From contig CAYSIX010000042.1 in assembly GCA_964431205.1 (NCBI GenBank), forward strand, positions 1 through 22,415: a stretch of DNA of 22,415 nt, read 5' to 3'. The translations under genes were made by a program, and so were the position numbers. The DNA is from CAYSIX01 sp964431205 (lineage in GTDB: Bacteria > Planctomycetota > Phycisphaerae > Phycisphaerales > Phycisphaeraceae). The notes under the pieces were generated by a model. It was not told where the DNA came from. It saw nothing but the letters and a program-made list of their open reading frames with translations, and did not search any database. Shown here piece by piece: positions 7,686 through 14,688 of the stretch. Each line of letters starts with the position of its first letter. Position 1 is the first letter of the stretch.

Positions 7686-8528
7686 TCATTGCACAGACGC
7701 CAGCGCCGCTTCGGCGCCCCGGCCGGCGGCGAGGTCGAACGCCCGTCGGGCCTCGGCCAGGTCCGTGCCGATCAGCGCGTCCGCCCGGCTCGGGTCGGCG
7801 TACTCCGCCGTCAGGCACACCGGCCCCGCGTACCGCCGCCGCACCAGCTCGCCCGCCACCCGCCCCCAGTCGCACAGCCCTTCCTTCGCCGTCACCCAGC
7901 GAACCCGCCACGCCGCCGGCTCGTCCGTTGCCTGCGGGTTCGTCCGTTCCCACAGCCCGTTCTTCAGGTTTACCAGGCGCAGGTGCGGCCAGATCACGTC
8001 CAGCGCCAGCTCCACGTCCTCGCCCTGCAACGCGTTGTGCGCCGCGTCCCACACCGCCGCCACGTGCCTCGGGTTGAACGGCCGCAACGCGTGCCACAGG
8101 TGCATCGCGTGGGTCACAAACCGTTTGGCGTGGTTCTGTACCCCCAGCGTCACGCCCGCACGCTCCAGCGCCGGCACCAGACGCTCCCAGCGGCGCTGCT
8201 CGGTCACGACGTGGCTGAAGTAGTCGCGATCCGGCGGGATCGGCACCATGATCCGCAGGATCGGGATGCCCGCCTCGCCGCACGCCCCGACCGTCGGCTC
8301 GTCCACCGGGCCCGCCACGCTGTGGATCGTCAGCCCACGGTCGGCGAACACCCGCGCCGCCCGCGGCAGGTCCCGCGCCACCGAGCCCGGCTCGACCTGA
8401 AAACCGTCCCGCACCGGCAGCTCGATCCCGTCGAAGCCCAGCTCGGCCACGCGGTCGGCCAGCGCCTCCAGCGACGCGTCCCGCCAGGGCTTGGTGAACA
8501 CCGTGTATCGGATCGTCTGCTCGCTCAT
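7686..8528 (-). CDS. Sugar-phosphate isomerase/epimerase-like TIM barrel (AP_endonuc_2 / xylose isomerase-like)
   Basis: The 280-residue product from ATG at 8528 resembles the xylose-isomerase-like TIM-barrel family (PF01261), which isomerises or epimerises sugars using a divalent metal. Visible elements are ELGFDGIELPVR (29-40), LRIMVPIP (91-98), LGVQNH (128-133), VWDAAHN (159-165), LVNLKN (185-190) and LTAEY (239-243). In many relatives the fourth strand reads E-N-H with the Glu as metal ligand; here it is Gln131-Asn-His, so metal binding or chemistry may differ. A longer frame begins at 8624, but its first 32 residues are low-complexity Arg-rich and overlap the upstream gene. AAGGA just before 8528 supports the shorter start. 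It is the last gene of the catabolic operon before LacI. The substrate is unknown. Confidence 0.8.
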   Translation of the reverse strand: MSEQTIRYTVFTKPWRDASLEALADRVAELGFDGIELPVRDGFQVEPGSVARDLPRAARVFADRGLTIHSVAGPVDEPTVGACGEAGIPILRIMVPIPPDRDYFSHVVTEQRRWERLVPALERAGVTLGVQNHAKRFVTHAMHLWHALRPFNPRHVAAVWDAAHNALQGEDVELALDVIWPHLRLVNLKNGLWERTNPQATDEPAAWRVRWVTAKEGLCDWGRVAGELVRRRYAGPVCLTAEYADPSRADALIGTDLAEARRAFDLAAGRGAEAALASVQ

Positions 8529-8583
8529 CGTGTCCTTCTGTCTGTCTGCCTCTCTGGCGTGCTCCCGCTCGGCCGTGGGCGCG

Positions 8584-10032
8584 TCAGTCCGCCGACGCCG
8601 TCGCGTGTGCCGGCGGCAGCGCACGGTCGATCTCCTCCAGCCGGTACCCGAACCCGGGCCCGCGGACGGTGGACCAGTCCACGCAGCCGTCGCGGCGTTG
8701 ATACAGTCCCGGATGAACTCGTTGCTCGGCGGCCGACGCGTCGGGGTAGAACTGCATCGCGTTGGTCTCGACGCCCCGGATGGTCCGCGCGTGGGCGGCC
8801 AGCAGCACGTGCGGGACCTGGGCCAGCATCGGGTTGGTCAGGTCCTGGACCATCAGTTGCATGCCGTGCGCGCGGGCCCAGGCGAGGCTCAGCAGCGCGC
8901 CGGTCTGGGTCTTGCATGTCTTGAGCGCCACGCCGGTCCAGCCCAGCCGTCGGCCGAGCCGCACCACCCGCCAGTCGTGCGCGCTCTCGTCGAGGAACAG
9001 CGGCTTGCGCCGCGAGACCTCGTGCACGTCCAGCCGGTTCGCCTCCAGGTCGTAGGGGAACGGCTGCTCGACGTAGAGCAGGCGGTCGAACGTCGTCGCC
9101 GCGCGCTCGCGCAGGCGGTCGAGCACGCCGGTGACGCAGGCGACGTCGGGCGCGGTGCAGTTGAAGTCGGCGCTGAGCGCCTCGACGCCGTGGTCCTCGG
9201 CGACCTCACCGACGCGGATCAGCCGGGCCAGGTCCCACTCGGGGTCGCTGCCGCGGAGCTTGATCTTCAGGCAGGTCAGCCCGTCGCGGCGGATCCAGTC
9301 GGCCAGCAGGACGGGGTAGCCGTCGTCCGGCTCGTCGCCGGTCAGCTCCTCGGGATCGATCGGGTCGAGCCCGCCGACCAGGTGCCACGCGGGCAGCTTC
9401 CGCGGCGGGTCGGTGTCGAGCAAGTCGGCGGGGAAGCGGCCGGTGAAGGCGGTCGGGTCGATGTCCGGCTCGGGTTCGAGGTAGCGCGACAGGTCGTCGG
9501 CCAGGTGCGCCGCGTCGTAGGTCGCGTACGTCGGCTCGTCCCAGAGCCTGCCCCAGGCGTCGTGCAACGCCAGGTCGAACGGCGAGCAGCAGACCAGCGC
9601 GGCCAGGTGCGGCAGCGGGTCCTCGCCGGCGCGGTGCTCACGGTTGAACGCGTCGCGCGCCGCCGGCAGCTCGTGTTCAAGGAACCCGTGGCCGACCTGC
9701 ATCACGTCGCCCTCGAGGTCGGCGTGGGCCCAGCGGCGGGTCAGCGCGGCGGCGAAGTCGATCAACGCGTCGAGCCGTTGCGGGTACGGCGTGTCGCTCG
9801 GCCAGACCCACTGCACGCTCAGCGGTGTCTCGCCCCACCCCTCGACCCGGCGGCCCGTCTCGTCCCGGACGGTCAGGCGCACGCGGGCACAGGTCACGCT
9901 GGTCAGCGTCTCGTGGCCGAACTTCAACGGCACGCGCGTCCGCACGGGCAGGAGATACAGCGACGCCGATGCCACGCGGATGCGCTTGGCGGCGGTCGAG
10001 CGTGCGGGTTGTGCCATTGTCGCGCGCGTCAT
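8584..10032 (-). CDS. Enolase-superfamily (mandelate racemase/muconate lactonizing type) acid-sugar dehydratase
   Basis: This 482-residue protein carries a complete enolase-superfamily active site: Lys256-Ile-Lys258 (LKIKLR), metal ligands Asp289 (SADFN), Glu322 (YVEQPF) and Asp348 (FLDES), and Lys371 (ALKTCK) on the opposite face. The Lys pairs on both sides fit acid-base chemistry on an alpha-hydroxy acid, typical of sugar-acid dehydratases or racemases. The protein is longer than the usual 370-420 residues, with extra sequence at about 170-240. ATG at 10032 is preceded by a weak GAGG; ATG at 10017 is an alternative. It follows the dehydrogenase gene by 22 bases in the operon. A role in dehydrating an aldonate or uronate derived from alginate is inference; the superfamily call is firm. 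Confidence 0.88.
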   Translation of the reverse strand: MTRATMAQPARSTAAKRIRVASASLYLLPVRTRVPLKFGHETLTSVTCARVRLTVRDETGRRVEGWGETPLSVQWVWPSDTPYPQRLDALIDFAAALTRRWAHADLEGDVMQVGHGFLEHELPAARDAFNREHRAGEDPLPHLAALVCCSPFDLALHDAWGRLWDEPTYATYDAAHLADDLSRYLEPEPDIDPTAFTGRFPADLLDTDPPRKLPAWHLVGGLDPIDPEELTGDEPDDGYPVLLADWIRRDGLTCLKIKLRGSDPEWDLARLIRVGEVAEDHGVEALSADFNCTAPDVACVTGVLDRLRERAATTFDRLLYVEQPFPYDLEANRLDVHEVSRRKPLFLDESAHDWRVVRLGRRLGWTGVALKTCKTQTGALLSLAWARAHGMQLMVQDLTNPMLAQVPHVLLAAHARTIRGVETNAMQFYPDASAAEQRVHPGLYQRRDGCVDWSTVRGPGFGYRLEEIDRALPPAHATASAD

Positions 10033-10054
10033 GGCGGCGGGCCTCGTGTTGCGG

Positions 10055-11071
10055 TCAGGTCATGCGGCTGTACAGCTCGGGCGTGACGACGTTCAGCGGC
10101 GTCTTGCCCTCGACGAAGCGGCGGACGTCCTCGACCATCGTCCGCGCGCAGCGTCGGTAACAGGACCAGTTGTAGGTGCCGGCGACGTGGGGCGAGAGGA
10201 AGACGTTGTCCAGCTCGCGCATCGGATGGTCGGGGCCGATCGGCTCGTCCTCGAAGACGTCGAGGGCGGCGAAGAGGCGGCCCTGTCGCAGCTCCTCGAG
10301 CAGGGCGGCCTGATCGACGATCCCGCCGCGGGCGGTGTTGACGAAGAGCGTGCCGTCCCGGAGGGCGGCGAACTCGGCGGCGCCGATCATGTGCCTGGTC
10401 TGGTCGGTGAGCCCGGCGTGGAGGCTGACGATGTCGCAGCGGCTGAGCAGGTCGTGCAGGTCCTCGAAGGGCTCGACGCCGTGCTCGGCCATGGCGTCGG
10501 TGGGGACGAAGGGGTCGTACGCCAGGACGGTGGCGCCGAGGTTGCGGAGCATCGAGGCCATGCCGCGCCCGGTCCCGCCGAACCCGACCAGCCCGACGGT
10601 CATCTCGGCGACGTCGGTCTGGACGTGGGCCCAGCGGGCATCGGGCCAGGGCTCGCGGTTGACCATCGCGGCGTGGTAGCGGTCGTAGCGGTGGGCCCAG
10701 AGCAGGATGACGCCGAGGGTGAACTCGCAGACGCTGGCGGCGATGGCGCGGGCGGTGTTGGTGATGGTGATGCCGCGTTCCCAGGCGGCCTCGGGGGCGA
10801 TCTTCTTGAGCGTCCCGCCGATCAGCGCCACCTGCTTGAGCCTCGGGGCCGCGGCGTAGTGCTCGGGCGTGATCGGTCCGGTGCCCCAGCCGACGACCAT
10901 CACCTCGGCCTCGGCCAGGTGCGGGCGCAGCTCCTCGACGGTCGCGTCGCGGTCGTCGTGCGGGTTCCACCACAGGTCGGCGAACGACTCGAGGCGGGCG
11001 AACTCCTCGTCGAAGCGGTAGTGCTTGCGCATCCTGCCCTGTTGCGTGATCAGAACTTTCGGTCGTGCCAT
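10055..11071 (-). CDS. D-isomer-specific 2-hydroxyacid dehydrogenase
   Basis: The 338-residue product has the two-lobed structure of D-2-hydroxyacid dehydrogenases (PF00389/PF02826). The nucleotide site is GLVGFGGTGRG with GxGxxG at Gly163-Gly168, and the acidic residue after strand two (AYDP, Asp186) favours NAD. The catalytic residues are Arg248 (NTARGG), Glu276 (DVFEDEP) and His295 (SPHVAG). It interconverts a 2-keto acid and a D-2-hydroxy acid in the cytoplasm. GGAG seven bases upstream supports ATG at 11071. It lies 28 bases after the aldo/keto reductase and 22 before the dehydratase, in one operon. In an alginate setting it could act on a 2-keto-3-deoxy acid or a shorter keto acid; the real substrate is not evident. 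Confidence 0.9.
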   Translation of the reverse strand: MARPKVLITQQGRMRKHYRFDEEFARLESFADLWWNPHDDRDATVEELRPHLAEAEVMVVGWGTGPITPEHYAAAPRLKQVALIGGTLKKIAPEAAWERGITITNTARAIAASVCEFTLGVILLWAHRYDRYHAAMVNREPWPDARWAHVQTDVAEMTVGLVGFGGTGRGMASMLRNLGATVLAYDPFVPTDAMAEHGVEPFEDLHDLLSRCDIVSLHAGLTDQTRHMIGAAEFAALRDGTLFVNTARGGIVDQAALLEELRQGRLFAALDVFEDEPIGPDHPMRELDNVFLSPHVAGTYNWSCYRRCARTMVEDVRRFVEGKTPLNVVTPELYSRMT

Positions 11072-11099
11072 CGTGTCGCTCCGCGGCCCCGGAGGGCGG

Positions 11100-12116
11100 C
11101 TATTGAATGCGGGATTCGGCGGCCCACGGGTCCGCGTTGGGGCCGAGCGCCTGCTTGACCGAGTCGGTCGCCTCGGCCAGCCGGGCGAGCGTCTTCGGGT
11201 CCAGCCGCAGCGAACCGGCCGAGACGTTCCGCTCGACCTGCTTCGGCCGCGACGCCCCGACCAGTACCGCCGTCACCGCCGGCTGATGCAGCAGCCACGC
11301 CAGCGACACGTCGGCCATCGGTCGGCCCAGCTCCTCGCAGATCGCCTTCACCGAGGCGATCGCCTCGAACGCCTGCTCCTCACAGCCCGCCTCGCCGTGA
11401 CGCGCCAGCGGACGCTCGCCGCTGAAGTGCCGCGTGCGCGCCCGGCCCTCGGGCACCTCGTCGGCCGTCTGGTACCGCCCCGTCAGCAGCCCCTGCGCCA
11501 GCGGCGAGTAGCACAGCACCCCCACGCCGTGCTGCTCGCACAGCGGCGTGATCTCGAACTCCACCGCCCGGAACAGCAGGTTGTACGCCAACTGGTTCGT
11601 CACGATCGGCGCGACCTTCATCGCCTCGGCCAGGTCCTTCGGGCCGAAGTTGCACACCCCCAGCGCCCGGACCTTGCCCGCCTCGACGAGCTTCTCCATT
11701 GCCCGCAGCGTCTCGTCCAGCGGCACCGCCCGGCGGTTCCAGTGGATCTGGTACAGCTCGATCACGTCCGTGCGCAGCCGCTCGAGGCTCGCCTCGCAGT
11801 CGCGCTCGATCTCGTCGGCCGAGAGCGTCTTGCCGCTGGCCTTGGTGGCGATCACGGCCTCGTCGCGGCGGCCTTGCAGCGCCTCGCCGAGCAGGGCCTC
11901 GGCCGCGCCGCCCCCGTACGCCGGCGCGTTGTCGAAGAAGTTGATCCCCGAGTCGAGCGCGGCGTGCACCGTCGCGATCGCCTGCCGCTTGTCCACGCCC
12001 TCGTACGTCTCGCTGGGCACGATCGACATGCAGCCGAGCGCGATCGGCGAGACCTCAATCCCATTGCGGCCGAGCGCGCGACGATCGGTCACGGTATCGG
12101 TAGTCGGTATCGGCAT
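11100..12116 (-). CDS. Aldo/keto reductase
   Basis: The 338-residue (alpha/beta)8 oxidoreductase has the intact catalytic tetrad Asp62 (FFDNAPAYGG), Tyr67, Lys92 (IATKAS) and His125 (YQIHW). Near the C-terminus VLVGASRPKQVERN is the NADP(H)-contact segment of this family. It reduces aldehydes or ketones of sugars. It begins four bases after the alginate lyase stop, and its ribosome site (GGAG) overlaps that stop codon, so the two are almost certainly co-transcribed and coupled. In this context it may reduce 4-deoxy-L-erythro-5-hexoseulose uronate (DEH), the usual monomer from alginate lyases, or oxidise a later intermediate. That assignment is inference, since known DEH reductases are mainly short-chain dehydrogenases. 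Confidence 0.92.
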   Translation of the reverse strand: MPIPTTDTVTDRRALGRNGIEVSPIALGCMSIVPSETYEGVDKRQAIATVHAALDSGINFFDNAPAYGGGAAEALLGEALQGRRDEAVIATKASGKTLSADEIERDCEASLERLRTDVIELYQIHWNRRAVPLDETLRAMEKLVEAGKVRALGVCNFGPKDLAEAMKVAPIVTNQLAYNLLFRAVEFEITPLCEQHGVGVLCYSPLAQGLLTGRYQTADEVPEGRARTRHFSGERPLARHGEAGCEEQAFEAIASVKAICEELGRPMADVSLAWLLHQPAVTAVLVGASRPKQVERNVSAGSLRLDPKTLARLAEATDSVKQALGPNADPWAAESRIQ

Positions 12117-12120
12117 CGGT

Positions 12121-13389
12121 TTACTCCGTTGAAGCGTCCTCGTGAGCGAGCCAGCCCGGCTCGAGCAGGTTCAGCCAGCGCACCGGCCCCAGCCCGTCGG
12201 GGATCCGCTCGATGGCGGCCTCGTACCGCGGCTCCTTGAAGCCCGCCGCCGCCCGACGCAGCGCCTGGGCGAACATGTGCGGCCGCGGCTCGACGATCTC
12301 CTGGTGCGTCCATTCCTTCTGTCCGGCGTAGTACGGCAGCACGAACTCGACGGCCGTGCGGATCGACCGGCCGTCCTCGGTCTGGAACGACCACAGGTCC
12401 ACGCCCACGTGCTCGCCCAGGTGCGCCAGGTCCAGCAGCGCGCGGAGGTTGAAGTCGTGGTAGTGCAGCGTGCGCGTGCGGGTCATCTCGTGCGGCTGGC
12501 TGCCGTCCGGCTCGATCTGCGCCGCGATGCGCTCGGGGACGGTCTCGATCACCTCGCGGGCCGTCTGCTTGTCCCCAACGAACAGCGCGTAGTGCGCCAC
12601 CTGCTGGGCGTACCAGCTCCCGTGGTTGTTCTCGGCCTCGGCCTCCCGCTGGCCGTTGGGGCTCGTCCGCAACCACTGCACGTACTGGCGGAACCAGTCC
12701 TTCATCGCCTCGTGGTCGGCGCTCGTCCACGCCTCGGACAGCTCGAGCAGGGCGATCGACGGGACCATCCAGCGGAAGCGCACCGTCTCGATGATCCCCG
12801 ACGGCTTGCCCTCGTTGCGGCCCGGGACGAACTGGGCGTAGCGCAGGTTCGGGTTCATGCGCGTCTCGGGGTCGAGGAAGAAGTGGCGCAGGAGCGTGGC
12901 GGCGTGCCGGGCGTACTTCTCGTCGCCGGTGAAGTAGTAGGCCAGGCCCAGGTAATGCACGGCCCGCGCGGTGTGGTCGAGCTTGGGCAGGTCGTAGTCG
13001 TAGCGTTCGGGGTTGACCTCGCCGTCGCGGCGGATGTAGGGCAGGCCGTCGTCGGTGTCGGGGTTGGGCCACCAGTAGGGCGAGAGGCTGACGTAGTCGT
13101 GCACGTCGCCGCTGGAGGGGGCCTTGGGCTTGTGGATGACGGTCTGGGGCGGGGTGTCGAGGGCCTTGTCGGCCTCGCGGAGGACCAGGTCGAGCGCATC
13201 GCGGAGGGTGGGGTCGCCGTCGGCCAGGCGTCGGCGGACCTCGGGCAGGACGGCGGTGTCGGTCAGATAAAGGTCGGCGGGCGTGGCGGTGACGGGGTCG
13301 CCGGCGAACGCCGAGCCAATGACGCCGAGCGTCAGGCTTGCGCATACGGTCAGGCTGGCCAGCGGGATCGATCGGGCGAGTGCGGACAT
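12121..13389 (-). CDS. Alginate lyase family protein (PF05426 fold), secreted or periplasmic
   Basis: This 422-residue protein has a signal peptide ending near SAFA (about residue 29). The alpha-toroid alginate-lyase signatures follow: YVSLSPYWWPNP (99-110), ENNHGSWY (253-260) with the conserved Asn-His pair, and EMTRTRTLHYHDFNL (301-315) with the Arg, His and Tyr residues that form the PL5-type active site. The enzyme should beta-eliminate polyuronate chains or oligosaccharides, giving unsaturated ends. Unlike the PL6 lyase it has neither dockerin-like repeats nor a PEP-CTERM tail, so it is probably periplasmic and soluble. AGGAG seven bases upstream supports ATG at 13389. It leads the leftward catabolic operon, with the reductase starting four bases after its stop. 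The exact PL family (PL5 or a newer relative) cannot be fixed by eye. Confidence 0.88.
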   Translation of the reverse strand: MSALARSIPLASLTVCASLTLGVIGSAFAGDPVTATPADLYLTDTAVLPEVRRRLADGDPTLRDALDLVLREADKALDTPPQTVIHKPKAPSSGDVHDYVSLSPYWWPNPDTDDGLPYIRRDGEVNPERYDYDLPKLDHTARAVHYLGLAYYFTGDEKYARHAATLLRHFFLDPETRMNPNLRYAQFVPGRNEGKPSGIIETVRFRWMVPSIALLELSEAWTSADHEAMKDWFRQYVQWLRTSPNGQREAEAENNHGSWYAQQVAHYALFVGDKQTAREVIETVPERIAAQIEPDGSQPHEMTRTRTLHYHDFNLRALLDLAHLGEHVGVDLWSFQTEDGRSIRTAVEFVLPYYAGQKEWTHQEIVEPRPHMFAQALRRAAAGFKEPRYEAAIERIPDGLGPVRWLNLLEPGWLAHEDASTE

Positions 13390-13460
13390 GAGCGGCTCCT
13401 TGCGGGACTGGTCTGACGGGCCGGGCGATCGATGCCCCGGAGCCGGCCACCCGAACGCGG

Positions 13461-13489
13461 AGGATACGCCAAGCCGGTCTTTTGTGCAA
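13461..13489 (-). promoter_or_regulatory. Candidate promoter of the leftward lyase operon
   Basis: On the minus strand TTGCAC (13489-13484) and TATCCT (13466-13461) are separated by 17 bases. The -35 is a weak match and the -10 a fair one. Transcription would begin near 13454, leaving a leader of about 65 bases with a possible small stem (CCGGG 13421-13425 with CCCGG 13436-13440) before the AGGAG ribosome site. Confidence 0.4.
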
Positions 13490-13492
13490 GGT

Positions 13493-13551
13493 ATTTTCAG
13501 ACGAATATCTGGAAAATGATATGATGAAATTGTAAACTTATGTATTACAAT
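13493..13551. promoter_or_regulatory. AT-rich divergent regulatory region with two inverted repeats
   Basis: ATTTTC (13493-13498) and GAAAAT (13512-13517) are exact inverted arms that also enclose CAGA (13498-13501) and TCTG (13508-13511). ATTGTAA (13529-13535) and TTACAAT (13545-13551) form a perfect 7-bp inverted repeat with a nine-base spacer, and a further TGTAAT lies at 13567-13572. The first repeat abuts the leftward -35 region. The region lies between the divergent lyase operon and the LacI/PL6 pair and is a strong candidate operator cluster. Confidence 0.5.
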
Positions 13552-13593
13552 TATTTATTAGTATTCTGTAATGATTAATGTTTGAAAATAACG

Positions 13594-13622
13594 TTGACAG
13601 GGCGGGTGTGGCGATGTACAAC
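13594..13622 (+). promoter_or_regulatory. Promoter of LacI copy 2, apparently leaderless
   Basis: TTGACA (13594-13599), a 17-base spacer and TACAAC (13617-13622) are followed by only seven bases before ATG at 13630. No Shine-Dalgarno is present. TGTGGCG (13607-13613) starts eight bases after the -35 hexamer, exactly as at LacI copy 1. Confidence 0.6.
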
Positions 13623-13629
13623 AAGCGCC

Positions 13630-14688
13630 ATGTCCATGGTCGAGGTCGCCAAGCTGGCCGGGGTGTCGCACGCGACGGTGTCGCGGGTGATCAACAACCA
13701 GCCGGGCGTCTCGGCGCGGAAGGTGCAACTGGTGCGCGACGCGATGCGTCGGATCGGCTACACGCCGCCGGCGCGGCGTCGGGGGCGTCAGCGCAAGCGT
13801 TCGAACGGCGTGCGCACGGGCAACATCGCGCTGCTGATGGACGGGACGGACCCGGCGTTGGCCACGGCGCCGGTGACGGCGGTGGTGCTGCACGCGGCCG
13901 AGGACGCCCTGGCCGAGCGGGGGTTCAACCTGATCGTGGGCCAGATCGCCGAGGGCGGTCGCCTGCCGCCGACGGTGGCCAGCGGGTACGTCGACGGGTT
14001 GCTGATGCACGGCAAGCCGCCGTCGCCGGCGGTGACCGAGCAGCTCAAGCGTTACCCGTGCGTGTGGGTGCTGAGTCCGCGTCGGCCGCGGGGATACTGG
14101 GGCGACCGGGTGGGCCCGGACAACGCGGCGATCGGGGCGATGGCCGCGGACTACCTGGCGGATCGCGGTCACACGTCCATGGCGTTCCTGCACGCGAACC
14201 CGACGCACATCGGCTTCGCGCAGCGGCTGGAGGCGTTCGTGCAGCGGGCCGAGGAGCGGGGCGTGCGGGCGCACGCGGTGACCGAGGGGTTCGACCGAAG
14301 CGCGTTGCCGGTGCACGGCGTGCAGACGCAGGAGCCGATGGACGCGCTGATCGAACGGGCGCTGGGGCGGTCGCCGCGGCCGACGGGTTTTTTCATTCAG
14401 AAGGATCGGATCACGGTGCTGGCCTACCGGTCGCTGCGGGAGCACGGGCTGGAGCCGGGAGAGGACGTGGAGGTGATCTCGTGCGACAACGACTCGATCC
14501 TGGAGCTGCTGGAGCCGCGGCCGGCGACGATCGACATCCGCGCGACGGAGCTGGGCCGGCGTGCGGTGGAGCAGCTCTTGTGGCGGATGCGTCACGCGGA
14601 CGCGCCGATGACGGTGAACACGACGATCGAGCCGCGGCTGGTGCCGGCGGTCGAGACGGCGCGGCGTCGGGCGGGCAACGGGTCGTGA
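13630..14688 (+). CDS. LacI-family transcriptional regulator (copy 2)
   Basis: This 352-residue regulator begins MSMVEVAKLAGVSHATVSRV, a LacI helix-turn-helix nearly identical to copy 1, followed by a sugar-binding domain paralogous to copy 1 (shared EVISCDND/EIVSCNND and ATID near the end). The hinge again lacks ARxL and is Arg/Lys-rich (ARRRGRQRKR). A longer frame from 13582 crosses the TTGACA promoter, so I choose ATG at 13630; ATG at 13636 is also possible. The stop overlaps the PL6 start codon (GTGA), so regulator and enzyme are translationally coupled. It faces the leftward lyase operon across the AT-rich region and probably controls both directions, with an alginate-derived sugar as the likely signal (inference). 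Confidence 0.9.
   Translation: MSMVEVAKLAGVSHATVSRVINNQPGVSARKVQLVRDAMRRIGYTPPARRRGRQRKRSNGVRTGNIALLMDGTDPALATAPVTAVVLHAAEDALAERGFNLIVGQIAEGGRLPPTVASGYVDGLLMHGKPPSPAVTEQLKRYPCVWVLSPRRPRGYWGDRVGPDNAAIGAMAADYLADRGHTSMAFLHANPTHIGFAQRLEAFVQRAEERGVRAHAVTEGFDRSALPVHGVQTQEPMDALIERALGRSPRPTGFFIQKDRITVLAYRSLREHGLEPGEDVEVISCDNDSILELLEPRPATIDIRATELGRRAVEQLLWRMRHADAPMTVNTTIEPRLVPAVETARRRAGNGS

Noticed and set aside
12142..13416. Plus-strand open frame of 424 codons
   Set aside because: Antisense to the alginate lyase, with low-complexity Val/Arg/Gly sequence typical of GC-rich shadows.
13578..14684. Upstream extension of the PL6 reading frame through the LacI gene
   Set aside because: The frame is open only because of GC bias; LacI occupies another frame with strong motifs and a signal peptide follows GTG 14685.
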